Notes: generated from the letters alone by a model not told the origin. Shown: positions 18,260-28,659, counted from the first letter of the stretch. The stretch: DNA of 64,000 nt from an uncultured Kangiella sp. (GCA_947503345.1 CANNCW010000001.1:682001-746000); one strand, 5' to 3'. Numbers and translations: made by a program.

Positions 18260-18991
18260 TTAGAAACTATAACTAACGCCAATTGATAACGTAGTATCAG
18301 TCTTATCACGTCCAACAGGAACTACTGAGTTATGATTAACTAAGTAAGCTGCTTTTAATGCTAAGCTTTCAGATAATTTTGCCGTAACTGCTGATTCCGA
18401 CGTATAAGTATCAACTTCTTCACCAAAAATTGCAGTTAACTTTTGACTAAATTGTGCTGTCTCAGAAATGTTATACAAATAATCCAGATCACCACGAACT
18501 ACCGCTTCTTTTTCATCTTCGCCTACGAATACTGCGTTAACTCGATATCCAGCAGCAATACCCAATGATAAATGGCCTGAATCATCTTTAAAAATCTGAC
18601 GACCATAACCTAAATACAAGCCCGATTGATAATCGTAAGCACCAAAGTAATCATTCACATAATCCAAAGTACCATACAAAAAATCTTTATCCGTCAAATC
18701 GTAACGATTATTCCAAGCAAAAGTATAACGCTCTGCTGAACGAACATCGTCAGTAGCATTGTTTAATCCTGTAACTGTAAAACCCATTGAATAAGGTTCA
18801 GAAACTCGCGTTACCCAGTTAAAACCGCCATTTAGGCTCGTTGTATCGGTGTTACCCGAAGTAGTTACATAGCCAAGATCAAAATTACCTTTTGAACCTT
18901 CTTTCGGCGCATCGCCTAATAAGCCAGAAGCACTTACCGAACCCATAGATAAGGCAGCCGCTACTGCTACAAACACTGTTAATAATTTCAT
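18260..18991 (-). CDS. DUF481 outer-membrane beta-barrel protein (YdiY-like)
   Basis: 243 residues. The signal peptide is residues 1-21, with cleavage after VSA-S, and the rest is alternating amphipathic strands ending in an aromatic C terminus (VSYSF), the classic outer-membrane barrel ending. The pattern matches DUF481, the salt-induced outer-membrane protein YdiY family. A strong GAGAGGA ribosome site lies before the ATG. The role in the outer membrane is unknown, and there is no functional neighbour: it sits between a terminator and the separate SDR-gmhB-gly operon. Confidence 0.85.
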   Translation of the reverse strand: MKLLTVFVAVAAALSMGSVSASGLLGDAPKEGSKGNFDLGYVTTSGNTDTTSLNGGFNWVTRVSEPYSMGFTVTGLNNATDDVRSAERYTFAWNNRYDLTDKDFLYGTLDYVNDYFGAYDYQSGLYLGYGRQIFKDDSGHLSLGIAAGYRVNAVFVGEDEKEAVVRGDLDYLYNISETAQFSQKLTAIFGEEVDTYTSESAVTAKLSESLALKAAYLVNHNSVVPVGRDKTDTTLSIGVSYSF

Positions 18992-19075
18992 AATAAATCC
19001 TCTCTAATTTAAGCGGATGCAATTCTACTCTGCTTAACCTGAAAATAGTATGAATAAATGTAAAAATCTGTGTGT

Positions 19076-19831
19076 TTATTGGCAATTTAGCCAATCCTTT
19101 AATGAAGGGTAATGAAATTTCATTTCTTCTAAATAAATACTATTAAATCGTCTAAATAGGGGATCTAAACCTTTGCCATCTGATACGAATAAATGCTTTC
19201 TTTTAAAGGAATTACCATCTGAGGCAATGGATAGGTTCCACTCTTTATTTGTAGCTAAATCTAGCCATTGGCATAAATCATTTTCATGGATCAAGTTTAG
19301 CCACTTAGGGTTATTTAAATTTTCTTTTTTCAACAAACTTTCTATCAATCGAGCTCTCTTCGTTGAATAAAGTCCGCTTGCCCTAACTACTGACACATTG
19401 TTTGTTAATTTTCTAATATTATTTTCAGCATCTAAAAGAATCTTTCCACGATAATTATCAGGAATTGGGGCAGTATTTTCATCGATTATCCCTAGTTGAT
19501 CTTTTCCAAATACACTGGTCGCAGAAAGAAAAACACACCTTGCATTTTTTGGAAGCAGATTATGGCTAAAAAAGTTAGTTATCGAGTCTATATAAATATT
19601 TTGATAAGCCGTTTTATCTCGCTCATAGGGCGCCAATATAAAATATATCTTTTCGTACTGGGATAAGCCTCGAGGCAAGGCTTTTTCGGATAACAGATCA
19701 TATTTTAAATGATCTTTTGACCAACTTTTAGCGGTACGAGACAGAGTAGTAACTTGATTACCTTGCTGTATTAAATAATGATAAAAACGTTGACCAAACG
19801 TTCCAGCTCCTACCAAGAGAATATTAGCCAA
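19076..19831 (-). CDS. NAD(P)-binding Rossmann/SDR-like epimerase family protein (YeeZ-like)
   Basis: 251 residues beginning with a Rossmann fold (LLVGAGTFGQRFYHYL, residues 4-19). It has the VFLSATSVFG strand near 105 where extended SDR proteins carry their catalytic Ser/Thr, but no clear YxxxK follows. It resembles the YeeZ group of atypical SDR proteins of unknown substrate. It overlaps gmhB by 8 bases and is the last gene of the glyQ-glyS-gmhB run. A role in sugar-nucleotide or LPS precursor chemistry is possible from position only. Confidence 0.65.
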   Translation of the reverse strand: MANILLVGAGTFGQRFYHYLIQQGNQVTTLSRTAKSWSKDHLKYDLLSEKALPRGLSQYEKIYFILAPYERDKTAYQNIYIDSITNFFSHNLLPKNARCVFLSATSVFGKDQLGIIDENTAPIPDNYRGKILLDAENNIRKLTNNVSVVRASGLYSTKRARLIESLLKKENLNNPKWLNLIHENDLCQWLDLATNKEWNLSIASDGNSFKRKHLFVSDGKGLDPLFRRFNSIYLEEMKFHYPSLKDWLNCQ

Positions 19832-20366
19832 TAGACGTTACCAGTGCAGCCAAACTTTTCTCTACTACAATTTTTTTCCCTGCTAACTTTTCTAAAGTAT
19901 TCAACCCTTTACCAGTTAATAAAAGAACAAAATGACAATCAAAGTTTTTGGCGCACTCGTAATCTGATTTAGAGTCGCCAATAAAAACCATCTCAGTTGG
20001 ATCAAGATCAAATTTTTCAGCAATTTTTTCTAGCATTAACGTGTTAGGTTTTCTACACTCGCAACCAGCATCCGGAAGGTGAGGGCAATATTCGATGTGA
20101 TCAATATGACCACCTTTTTCCGACAATAAGTGGCTCATCTTCTGATGCATGGAGGTAAGCACTGACTCGTCATAATAGCCACGGCCTATACCCGATTGAT
20201 TTGTTGCCACAGCTATTTTGTACTTTTGATTCAATTTTTCTATTGCTGCTAAACTGCCGGCAATAGGAATCCATTCATCAGTAGATTTAATATATGCATC
20301 TGAATCATGATTAATGACACCATCACGATCCAGTACAATTGCTTTAATATTGTCCCAATCAATCAT
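19824..20366 (-). CDS. gmhB: D-glycero-beta-D-manno-heptose 1,7-bisphosphate 7-phosphatase
   Basis: A 180-residue HAD-superfamily phosphatase that removes the 7-phosphate in ADP-heptose synthesis. The catalytic motif VLDRDGVINHD is at 11-21 (Asp nucleophile and acid), ATNQSGIGRG supplies motif II, and FIGDSKSDYECA is motif IV. The zinc-binding loop CPHLPDAGCECRKP near residue 95 is specific to GmhB. It lies 4 bases downstream of glyS, so it is probably translated from the glycyl-tRNA synthetase transcript, an arrangement known in other gammaproteobacteria. Confidence 0.95.
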   Translation of the reverse strand: MIDWDNIKAIVLDRDGVINHDSDAYIKSTDEWIPIAGSLAAIEKLNQKYKIAVATNQSGIGRGYYDESVLTSMHQKMSHLLSEKGGHIDHIEYCPHLPDAGCECRKPNTLMLEKIAEKFDLDPTEMVFIGDSKSDYECAKNFDCHFVLLLTGKGLNTLEKLAGKKIVVEKSLAALVTSIG

Positions 20367-20370
20367 TTGA

Positions 20371-22431
20371 CTAGTTTTGCAATAAAGATATATCTGCTAC
20401 TGAGCCAAATAGAGACTGTAATTTTTTTAACATGGCTAGTCGATTTAGTTTAATCTTTGTATCCTCAGCGTTTACCATGACCTTATCAAAGAAAGCATCT
20501 ACATCATCTCTTAAGCTGGCTAAATGGGCTAACTTATCTTGATAGCTTTCCATTTTCGACATACCCAGCGATGAACTTTCTATTTTATCAGCCAAAGACT
20601 TTTCTTCGTCCTCAATCAACAACGCAGATTCAATTTCATTTGGTATTTCTATATCTGCTTTAGCCAAAATATTCTTAACGCGCTTGTTTGCTGCTGAAAG
20701 ACTTTCCGCCTCTTGCAATGTTTGAAAGAATTGAACCGCCTTAATTCGTGAATCAAAATCAGTTGGCGTTGTCGGCTTCAAAGCAAGTACGGCATTAATC
20801 GTATTTGCATCAACTCCCGCCTCTAAATACCAAGCTTTAAAACGCTCTAATACAAACTCAAAAACATTATTTTCTACATCTTTATTGCTTAACTTGTTTC
20901 CAAAATTATTTGTTGCAATATTAATTAAATCTTTTAAATCAATAGAAATATTATTTTCCACCAAGGTACGAATCAAGCCAATAGCAGAACGACGTAATGC
21001 AAACGGGTCCTTAGATCCCTTTGGAATTTGCCCAATGCCAAATATTCCCACTAAAGTATCTATACGATCGGCAATCGCAACTGCTTGTCCAACTGGGTTT
21101 TTTGCTAACTTATCACCTGAGAACTTTGGTAAGTATTGTTCAGTCATTGCGACAGCGACATTCTCATTTTCGCCATCATGCTCTGCATAATAAGTTCCCA
21201 TAATTCCTTGCAACTTATCAAACTCACCCACCATATTTGTGGTTAAGTCACATTTAGATAATAAGCCAGCTCTTTCTGCTTGCGCTTCATCGGCGCCAAG
21301 TTTCGGAGCAATGGCTTTAGCAATTTTTGCAATACGCTCGGCTTTATCTTGAACCGAACCTAAATCTTTTTGGAAAACCACTTTTTTTAGATGCTCTTGA
21401 TGACTTTCTAACTTAACTTTTTTATCCGTCTCAAAGAAAAATTTAGCGTCTGCCAAACGTGGGCGGATTACTTTTTCATTACCGCCAATAATACTTTGCG
21501 GATTCGAGCTTTCTATGTTTGCTACAGTGATAAAGTTAGGCAATAAATTTCCTTCTTTATCTAGTACGTGGAAATATTTTTGGTGCTCCGCCATTGACGA
21601 AATCAGACATTCGCTTGGTACCGCTAAAAACTCATCATCAAATCTACCCGTTAATGCAACAGGCCATTCAACCAAGCTAGATACTTCGTCTAATAAACTT
21701 TCAGAAATTTGTGCAGCACCACCTAACTTTGCTGCCTCAGCTTCTACTTGTGATTTCACCATGGCTTTTCGTTTATTGTAATCAACAATAACTTTCGAAC
21801 TCTCTAATTTCTCTACATAATCTGAAGCGGAATTAAAAGTAATGGCTTCAGGAGCCATAAAACGATGACCTAAACTACTATTGTTGGTTTCAACACCTAC
21901 CACCGAAGCTTTCAACACTTCATTACCGTAAATTAAAACCGCCCAATGAACAGGACGAATAAACTGCTCATTTCTATCACCCCAACGCATTGCTTTCGGG
22001 ATCGGTAATTTCTTTAAGGCACCATTGATAATATCTTCAACTAGCTCACTTAGTGCTTTACCTTTTTGTGCAATGGTAAAACCTAAACGTTCACCTTTAT
22101 CAGTTTCAATTTTCTGCAGCTGCTCTACTTCCACCCCACAAGATTTTGCAAAGCCTATTGCCGCTGGTTTTGCATTACCATCTGCATCATAAGCTGCAGC
22201 TACTGCAGGACCTAGACGCTCAACATTTTTGTCGGGCTGGCTAGACGATAACTCACGAACAATAACCGCAAGGCGGCGTGGAGTTGCAAAATTTTCAATC
22301 TTAGTAAACTCTAAATCATTCGCTTCTAAGTTAGCTTTGATATTGGTAGCTAACGCATCACTTAATGCTTTTAATGCTTTTGGTGGTAACTCTTCTGTTC
22401 CCAATTCAAATAATAAATCTTGCTTACTCAT
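20371..22431 (-). CDS. glyS: glycine-tRNA ligase beta subunit
   Basis: The 686-residue beta subunit of the tetrameric bacterial glycyl-tRNA synthetase. The N terminus (DLLFELGTEELPPKAL, 4-19) is the family signature, and the C-terminal region contains the tRNA-binding DALR-like domain. The length matches E. coli GlyS. Its ATG overlaps the glyQ stop by one base (TAATG), coupling translation of the two subunits. Confidence 0.97.
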   Translation of the reverse strand: MSKQDLLFELGTEELPPKALKALSDALATNIKANLEANDLEFTKIENFATPRRLAVIVRELSSSQPDKNVERLGPAVAAAYDADGNAKPAAIGFAKSCGVEVEQLQKIETDKGERLGFTIAQKGKALSELVEDIINGALKKLPIPKAMRWGDRNEQFIRPVHWAVLIYGNEVLKASVVGVETNNSSLGHRFMAPEAITFNSASDYVEKLESSKVIVDYNKRKAMVKSQVEAEAAKLGGAAQISESLLDEVSSLVEWPVALTGRFDDEFLAVPSECLISSMAEHQKYFHVLDKEGNLLPNFITVANIESSNPQSIIGGNEKVIRPRLADAKFFFETDKKVKLESHQEHLKKVVFQKDLGSVQDKAERIAKIAKAIAPKLGADEAQAERAGLLSKCDLTTNMVGEFDKLQGIMGTYYAEHDGENENVAVAMTEQYLPKFSGDKLAKNPVGQAVAIADRIDTLVGIFGIGQIPKGSKDPFALRRSAIGLIRTLVENNISIDLKDLINIATNNFGNKLSNKDVENNVFEFVLERFKAWYLEAGVDANTINAVLALKPTTPTDFDSRIKAVQFFQTLQEAESLSAANKRVKNILAKADIEIPNEIESALLIEDEEKSLADKIESSSLGMSKMESYQDKLAHLASLRDDVDAFFDKVMVNAEDTKIKLNRLAMLKKLQSLFGSVADISLLQN

Positions 22432-23372
22432 TATTTGCTCTCCTGATTATTTGAATTGTTTTCTTCGCCATTATTTAACATTGGGAATCCTAATGCTTCT
22501 CTTGCGGCATAATAACTTTCTGCAACTGATCTTGCTAAAGTTCTTACCCGTAAAATAAAACGTTGACGTTCGGTCACTGAAATCGCATGACGTGCATCCA
22601 ATAAATTAAAAGCATGTGAAGCTTTCAACACCATTTCATATGCTGGCAATGGCAAATTATGCTCCATTAATCTAGCGCATTCGCTTTCGCAATAATCAAA
22701 AAACTCAAACAATTTTTCTACATTCGCGTGTTCAAAATTATAAGTTGATTGTTCTACTTCGTTTTGATGGAACACATCACGATAATAAACTTTACCTAAT
22801 GGACCATCTGTCCACACTAAATCAAAAATTGAATCGACGCCCTGAAGGTACATGGCAATTCGTTCAAGTCCATAAGTAATCTCACCCATTACAGGCTTAC
22901 ACTCAAGTCCGCCTACTTGCTGAAAATAGGTAAACTGAGTCACTTCCATACCATTGAGCCAAACTTCCCAACCAAGCCCCCATGCACCGAGAGTTGGTGA
23001 TTCCCAGTTATCTTCAACAAAGCGAATATCATGCTCTAAAGGATCAATACCCAATGCCTTCATAGAGCCTAAATACATCTCTTGTATTTCTAATGGCGAA
23101 GGCTTGATTACAACCTGATATTGATAGTAATGCTGTAAACGATTCGGATTTTCACCATATCGACCATCGGTTGGACGACGACAGGGTTGCACATAGGCTG
23201 CGCTCCAAGGCTCAGGGCCAATGGCTCTTAAAAATGTCGCTGGGTGAAAAGTCCCCGCACCAACTTCTAAGTCTAATGGCTGTTGGATCACACAGCCTTG
23301 CTCAGCCCAATAGTTTTGCAGGGTTAAAATAAGCCCCTGAAATGTTTTCGTATTTTCGTTACCAATAGTCAC
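22431..23372 (-). CDS. glyQ: glycine-tRNA ligase alpha subunit
   Basis: The catalytic class II alpha subunit. The core [19 protein letters not shown] is at the usual N-terminal place, followed by [19 protein letters not shown] and [12 protein letters not shown] (ATP and glycine site). I chose the GTG at 23372 (313 residues), because AAAGG lies 8 bases upstream and the length fits the family. A TTG at 23405 would add 11 residues without a visible ribosome site. No ATG exists near the expected start, so initiation is non-ATG either way. It is coupled to glyS by a one-base overlap. Confidence 0.93.
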   Translation of the reverse strand: MTIGNENTKTFQGLILTLQNYWAEQGCVIQQPLDLEVGAGTFHPATFLRAIGPEPWSAAYVQPCRRPTDGRYGENPNRLQHYYQYQVVIKPSPLEIQEMYLGSMKALGIDPLEHDIRFVEDNWESPTLGAWGLGWEVWLNGMEVTQFTYFQQVGGLECKPVMGEITYGLERIAMYLQGVDSIFDLVWTDGPLGKVYYRDVFHQNEVEQSTYNFEHANVEKLFEFFDYCESECARLMEHNLPLPAYEMVLKASHAFNLLDARHAISVTERQRFILRVRTLARSVAESYYAAREALGFPMLNNGEENNSNNQESK

Positions 23373-23515
23373 TACAATTGCCTTTATTTGACTTTGACTC
23401 TCCAAAGTCGCGTAGAAATTCGCTCAAAGAGCGAAATTATACGGTAATTCCGCATCTTTTCTAACCTTTCCCTTCTTTTTGTGGTAAAAAATAATGAAAT
23501 TACAGGAAATTAATT

Positions 23516-24064
23516 ATGACTAAACGCTGTTTCTGGGTTTCTGAAGATCCCCTTTATATTGAATATCACGACAAAGAGTGGGGGATTCCAGTTTACGATG
23601 ACCAAAAACTATTTGAAATGCTCTGCTTAGAAGGTGCTCAAGCAGGCCTAAGTTGGATCACGGTTTTAAAGAAACGTGCCCATTATAGAGAAGTTTTCGA
23701 TCAATTCGACGCTAATAAGATCGCGCAATATGACGATAAAAAACGTGAAAATCTGCTAAATGATGCTGGAATCATTCGCAACAAGCTAAAAGTAAATGCC
23801 TTTATTGTTAACGCTCAGAATTACCTAAAAATAAAACAAAGCTCGAGCTTTAGTGACTATCTCTGGCAATTTGTAGATGGTAAACCGATCATTAATAACT
23901 TCCATGATCGCTCGGAAGTTCCAGCAACCACTGCAGAATCAGACGCCATGGCTAAACAATTAAAAAAAGATGGCTTCAAATTCGTGGGTTCCACCATTTG
24001 CTATGCATTTATGCAAGCTTGTGGCATGGTTAATGATCACACCACTGACTGTGATTATAGGTAA
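23516..24064 (+). CDS. tag: DNA-3-methyladenine glycosylase I
   Basis: A 182-residue base-excision repair enzyme that removes 3-methyladenine. It begins TKRCFWVSEDPLYIEYHDKEWG, with the conserved Cys4 and His17 zinc ligands; the matching ligands are His and Cys near the end (VNDHTTDC). EGAQAGLSWITVLKKR is the family core. An AGGAAA ribosome site precedes the ATG. Length is standard. It is a single gene transcribed away from glyQ and ends 4 bases from a convergent small gene. Confidence 0.95.
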   Translation: MTKRCFWVSEDPLYIEYHDKEWGIPVYDDQKLFEMLCLEGAQAGLSWITVLKKRAHYREVFDQFDANKIAQYDDKKRENLLNDAGIIRNKLKVNAFIVNAQNYLKIKQSSSFSDYLWQFVDGKPIINNFHDRSEVPATTAESDAMAKQLKKDGFKFVGSTICYAFMQACGMVNDHTTDCDYR

Positions 24065-24068
24065 AGCA

Positions 24069-24284
24069 CTACTTTTTCTTTAAAAAACTGGCTAGCTGTT
24101 TCGATATACTCAAAATTGAGCCAGCTACACCAACTATTGCAGCCACAATCAATAGAGTTATTTTGCTTTGCTTGGACATCAGTTGCCAATCTAAAAATTG
24201 CTCCGCCATAACAAATCCAATAATGACTATGGATAACAAATAACAAATAAGGGTAAATCTTGGTAAGGATTGGAATTTAATCAT
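24069..24284 (-). CDS. small two-helix inner-membrane protein
   Basis: 71 residues with two hydrophobic helices (about 11-30 and 42-58) and a Lys-rich C terminus, so both ends are probably cytoplasmic. I do not recognise a family. Its start overlaps the DUF1285 gene by 8 bases, which supports a real translated gene in the tusA-DUF1285 operon. Function unknown. Confidence 0.6.
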   Translation of the reverse strand: MIKFQSLPRFTLICYLLSIVIIGFVMAEQFLDWQLMSKQSKITLLIVAAIVGVAGSILSISKQLASFLKKK

Positions 24285-24849
24285 TTAATGTACCCAAACT
24301 AAAGAATTCACCAGCCGAGATAACGCCTAAATGCTTTCTGCCATTGAGAACCTGTTCTTTAGCCAATTCTACTAGTTCATAAAACACATTACGATGGATC
24401 AAAGCATTAAGATTTTTACGGATATTAATATATGGCGAAGGCTCACCACTTATTGGGTCAACTTCCACCCACAAAGGGTTTCCCTTAATCAGTAAGATTT
24501 TATTGTCGCAATTATCTTCGAACTCTATTAGCACGCCTTGTTCTGTGTCGATGGTTTTCATCCGAACCACCAAGAAGGGGGCATCTTCGACTTTAATTCC
24601 TAATTTTTCTACAGGCGTGACCAGAAAGTACTGTTCGCCCTCTTTTTTTAATACTGTCGAAAATAGCTTTACCAAACGCTGGCGTCCGATTGGCGATCCT
24701 TGATAGTGCCAACTTCCATCCCGTTTAATCACTAAATCCATTTCGCCACAATAATCTGGATCCCAATTATCGACTGGAGGAAGCGATTTCCCCGATGTTG
24801 ATTTTTGCAACTGTGCAACTAGTGTAGAAAAGCCGTCGCTAATAGACAT
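24277..24849 (-). CDS. DUF1285 domain-containing protein
   Basis: A 190-residue soluble protein matching the DUF1285 family: WDPDYCGEMDLVIKRDGSW near residue 28, YQGSPIGRQRLVKLFSTVL and KLGIKVEDAPFLV are its typical blocks. Structures of the family show a PH-like beta sandwich; the function is unknown. It lies 4 bases after tusA and overlaps the small membrane protein gene. Confidence 0.85.
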   Translation of the reverse strand: MSISDGFSTLVAQLQKSTSGKSLPPVDNWDPDYCGEMDLVIKRDGSWHYQGSPIGRQRLVKLFSTVLKKEGEQYFLVTPVEKLGIKVEDAPFLVVRMKTIDTEQGVLIEFEDNCDNKILLIKGNPLWVEVDPISGEPSPYINIRKNLNALIHRNVFYELVELAKEQVLNGRKHLGVISAGEFFSLGTLND

Positions 24850-24853
24850 AAAC

Positions 24854-25108
24854 TTAGGCTGCTAAACCTTTCTTAATCAGGTAACGATAAGGAATGCTTT
24901 CTGTTTCACTCGCCAGAAGCTGGTGATCCATAAAAGTACAAAATTTAGGAATGTCGCGAGTTGTAGAAGGATCATCGGCATGTACCAATAAAACTTCACC
25001 ATCTTGCATTTTTCGTATATTTAAACGAACCATCATTACCGGTTCTGGACAACGTAAACCAATCGCGTCGTATTCACGATCAAACTTGTCAAAGGGTGAT
25101 TGACTCAT
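24854..25108 (-). CDS. tusA: sulfur carrier protein TusA
   Basis: 84 residues from the ATG at 25108. A further ATG at 25123 has no ribosome site, while GAGA precedes 25108, and 84 residues fits TusA. The motif [12 protein letters not shown] contains the catalytic Cys that accepts persulfide sulfur from IscS and relays it toward 2-thiouridine tRNA modification and molybdenum cofactor synthesis. The C-terminal RYLIKKG matches the family. It is the first gene of a three-gene unit. Confidence 0.93.
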   Translation of the reverse strand: MSQSPFDKFDREYDAIGLRCPEPVMMVRLNIRKMQDGEVLLVHADDPSTTRDIPKFCTFMDHQLLASETESIPYRYLIKKGLAA

Positions 25109-25178
25109 AATTGTCTCAATCATTTATTCGAGTTGCTGAATTTTAACTGTATTTTTTTATCTTTCAACTTATAAAGAG

Positions 25179-25211
25179 TAGAGAGCAGTGGTAATTTACC
25201 AATGCTCTCTA
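25179..25211 (-). terminator. hairpin after the amidohydrolase gene
   Basis: TAGAGAGCA pairs with TGCTCTCTA, and an inner TGGTA / TACCA extends the stem. It lies just beyond the amidohydrolase stop codon. The T-run after it on the minus strand is weak, so termination may be partial. Confidence 0.5.
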
Positions 25212-25218
25212 TCAAAGC

Positions 25219-28200
25219 CTACTCTTCGAAATAAAGTTTATTTCGATCTATTTTCTGTGGTGCAACCTGATTCATGGTAGCTGTTTCGTATAAACGACCA
25301 TTAAGCATAACCATATTCACTTGATCACTATTTCTCAGATTTTCTAATGGGTTAGCATTGAGCACCACCAAATCAGCCAGCTTTCCTGCTTCAATAGTAC
25401 CAAGATCTTTTTCCATACCTAAAACAATGGCACCATCAATCGTTGCGGTACGCAAAGCTTCCATTGGTGTCATTCCGCCTTGCTCAAACATCCACATTTC
25501 CCAATGTGCAGCCAAACCTTCGCGTTGCCCATGAGCACCAGTTAAAACCTTTACCCCTTCATCTTGAAGCTGAGCTGCGCCACGCGCCACATTAACATGA
25601 TTATAATCTTCGTCCGGCGCTTTATAACGACGGACAGAACGTGCTTCTAAAATTTGTCTTGGCACATATTTACTTAAAATAGGGTGTTTCCATACATCCG
25701 TTTTATCATACCAATAACGCTCACCAGCAATACCACCATATGCCACACCCATTGTTGGTACATAAGCAGTTTTTGATTGTCCCATTAATTGCTTAACATC
25801 TGCATAGATATTGGCTACGGGTAAAGAATGCTCAATGGTTGTATGACCATCTACCACCATAGACATATTATGCTGAAACAATGATCCACCTTCTGGCACT
25901 ACCATTAAACCGGTTTTACGAGCAGCCTCTAATACCTGCTGACGTTGATCACGACGAGGTTGGTTATAACTTTTTACCGAAAATGCGCCAACAGATTTCA
26001 TACGCTCTAAATGACCAACCGCATCATCTAAGCTATTCACTTCCGCCGTAATATAATGGTTTGCTCCATACAAAATGGTACCCGTTGAGAACAAGCGAGG
26101 CGCGACAATTTGTCCTGCTTTTTGCATTTCTGATGCTGAGAAGACAGCTTCGGTGCTAGCTGATGGATTATGAGTAGTAGTTACTCCAAATGCCAATGAC
26201 GCTAAAGCATTCCAGTTAGTTTGCGGTTGCATTTGTGAATTGGCGTAAGGCCCATGCCAATGAAAATCAATCAAACCTGGGATAATTGTCTTTCCTTTTA
26301 GATCAAAGGTTTTAGCACCTGAAGGAACGGTTACATCCGCTGACTTTCCAATGGTTTTGATGCGATTGTTTTCAACAACAATAGTCGCATCTTCAATTAC
26401 TTCATCACCTTTCATGGTGATGACCGTTGCGCCAGTTAAAGCGATAGTACCTTTTGGTATATCCGCTTTAGCTGGAAGTTTAATTTCCGTTACTTTGGCT
26501 TTTGCTTTTTCTGGTGCTTTATTATCCGCATTTAAGAAAGCAAATTTTTCATCTAATGGTTGTTGATATAAATTCGGGCCCATCGACCAGTTCAAACTTT
26601 TACTATCACCCGACCAAGAAAGATTCGCCCCAGAAAACTCTGAAAACCTTTGTACCGGCAAGTTTGAAGCTTTTGGGCCGGTGTTAATGGCTTTACCGCC
26701 AGCGACAAAAGGTGTGACATACACTTGGTAGCGACGATTAAAGGCTAGCCACTGACCATCCGGCGAAATCGCAAAATCATTAATCCATTGCCCCATATAA
26801 TGTTCGCGCTTATCGTTACCCGATAAGTCCATACTCATTAATTTTTGAGAATGCACCTCGCCGTCTACTTTCGATTGTGAAAAATACACTCGCTCAGCAT
26901 CGCGATTAAAGAATGGGCTGGAGCCTGATTTGCTGATGCGCTCTTGCTGTTTTGATTTCAAATCAACTTTAATGATACCCGTTTCGTTTGAATACAATGG
27001 GCTAGTTAAATAACCACCTGAAATCGCCTGAAAAACAGCCGTACGGCCATCGGCACTTAGCGTTGGGTTAATATAATGACCTGGCTTTTGGCTAATCACT
27101 CGCTGACGTCCATCGAACATCGAATGAATTCGAACTGTACCCAAGTCTTCATCATTCCAAGTGGTATAAATAATACTTCCGCCATTTGGTGAGAAGCGAG
27201 GATAAAACTCGAAATGATCGGTTTGGCTTGAAATACGTTGTGGCTTACCATTCGGTAAGTTCACTTTATAGATATACCCTAATGCTTGGAAAACTGCAGT
27301 TTTACCATTGGGTGAAACTTGCAACCAACGCAACATTTTTGCATTAAATTCTTCTGGTGCAGCCGTATTCATCTGAGTTACTGCTTCGCGCATTTCACGC
27401 TTATCATTCACACTAAAAGCAATATTGCTCACTTCTTTAGAAGCTACATCAATCTTATGAATTTTACCTTCCGCCCAGAAAACTAGCTCTTTACTGTCAG
27501 GGGTCCATGCAAAGTTAGGATAAACCCCATGGATCGCCCAGGTTTCCTGCATATCACGCTCTAACCCTTTATAGATGGGAAATTCTGCGCCAGTTTCGCG
27601 ATCTTGTAAAAATAGACTGCTTTTTTCACGAATACGGCGAACAAAGGCTATGTATTTACCATCTGGTGATGGTGTAGGACGAACGGCGCCACCCTGACCT
27701 CGAATCCAAGTTTCTATGTCACCAGTATTACGATCGATGGCAAATACTTCATATATCTGCTCATTCGAATTTTTGCTGTATTCAAAATAACGACCCGGAG
27801 TCGAATCTCTTGAAAACAAGACGTACTGACCATCAGGCGTAAAAGCAGGCTCACCTAAATCTTTCTGCTCATTTGGGCGTTTATTTAACTTAATGCCATT
27901 ACCACCAGACTTGTGATACAACCAAATTTCGCCAGCACCTAACGAACGAGTACCCGTGAAGTGTTTACGCGCAGCAAGGTAATTACCATCAGGGCTCCAC
28001 ACAGCGTTATTCAACAAGCGGAATTTCTCTTTAGTCACCTGATAGGCATCGGAGCCATCGGTATCCATCACCCAAATATTATCGCCACCACCTTGATCAG
28101 ATGTAAAAGACAACTGCTTGTTGTCTGGAGAAAATCGTGGCTGCATATCCCAAGCCATTGAATTAGTTATATTTTTTGCCTCGCCACCAGTGATTGGCAT

Positions 28201-28425
28201 GGTGTAAATATCACCCAAAAGATCAAAAGCAATGGTTTTACCATCAGGACTCACATCCAAGTTCATCCAAGTGCCTTCATCCACCTTAATATCAGCGAAA
28301 TAAGCTTTACCTGGAGCCTTGTTGATGTCCCATTTCTTATCGTCTTGTTTCTTTTCTTCAGCACCATTCGCAACAACGCCAAGCGCTAAGCTACAAATTG
28401 CCGTTAACAGGGTGATTTTTTTCAT
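25219..28425 (-). CDS. exported TolB-like beta-propeller / amidohydrolase protein
   Basis: 1068 residues. The signal peptide is residues 1-21. Residues 50-620 hold repeated PD40/WD40-type motifs (SPDGKxIAF-like blocks near 59, 98, 144, 196, 252, 410 and 553), forming one or two beta propellers. Residues 655-1060 are an amidohydrolase: GLIDFHWHG at 717-725 gives the HxH metal pair, later His residues occur in TTIEHSLP and TGAHGQ, and the ADLVVLNANPL tail is typical. Such proteins are thought to act as periplasmic metallo-hydrolases on peptide-like or cyclic amide substrates; the exact substrate is unknown. It is a single gene. Confidence 0.88.
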   Translation of the reverse strand: MKKITLLTAICSLALGVVANGAEEKKQDDKKWDINKAPGKAYFADIKVDEGTWMNLDVSPDGKTIAFDLLGDIYTMPITGGEAKNITNSMAWDMQPRFSPDNKQLSFTSDQGGGDNIWVMDTDGSDAYQVTKEKFRLLNNAVWSPDGNYLAARKHFTGTRSLGAGEIWLYHKSGGNGIKLNKRPNEQKDLGEPAFTPDGQYVLFSRDSTPGRYFEYSKNSNEQIYEVFAIDRNTGDIETWIRGQGGAVRPTPSPDGKYIAFVRRIREKSSLFLQDRETGAEFPIYKGLERDMQETWAIHGVYPNFAWTPDSKELVFWAEGKIHKIDVASKEVSNIAFSVNDKREMREAVTQMNTAAPEEFNAKMLRWLQVSPNGKTAVFQALGYIYKVNLPNGKPQRISSQTDHFEFYPRFSPNGGSIIYTTWNDEDLGTVRIHSMFDGRQRVISQKPGHYINPTLSADGRTAVFQAISGGYLTSPLYSNETGIIKVDLKSKQQERISKSGSSPFFNRDAERVYFSQSKVDGEVHSQKLMSMDLSGNDKREHYMGQWINDFAISPDGQWLAFNRRYQVYVTPFVAGGKAINTGPKASNLPVQRFSEFSGANLSWSGDSKSLNWSMGPNLYQQPLDEKFAFLNADNKAPEKAKAKVTEIKLPAKADIPKGTIALTGATVITMKGDEVIEDATIVVENNRIKTIGKSADVTVPSGAKTFDLKGKTIIPGLIDFHWHGPYANSQMQPQTNWNALASLAFGVTTTHNPSASTEAVFSASEMQKAGQIVAPRLFSTGTILYGANHYITAEVNSLDDAVGHLERMKSVGAFSVKSYNQPRRDQRQQVLEAARKTGLMVVPEGGSLFQHNMSMVVDGHTTIEHSLPVANIYADVKQLMGQSKTAYVPTMGVAYGGIAGERYWYDKTDVWKHPILSKYVPRQILEARSVRRYKAPDEDYNHVNVARGAAQLQDEGVKVLTGAHGQREGLAAHWEMWMFEQGGMTPMEALRTATIDGAIVLGMEKDLGTIEAGKLADLVVLNANPLENLRNSDQVNMVMLNGRLYETATMNQVAPQKIDRNKLYFEE

Positions 28426-28659
28426 GATCAGCAGAAAACCTCAATGGTGAATGATAAATAACTTAACCCAATAATATAGAGGTTTGCGTTTGAATTGGCA
28501 AAAGGAACTGCCACTTTAGCCCTTGAAATTGTAAGGAAAAATTAACTAACCAATTCTTTTTGATTGTTTATCTAGTCAATTCTTCAATTCTGGTCTTCAG
28601 TAGAAATAGCCATCCATAGCCTTATTGCTCTTCCTAAATTCGACTTCCCTAAACACGGA

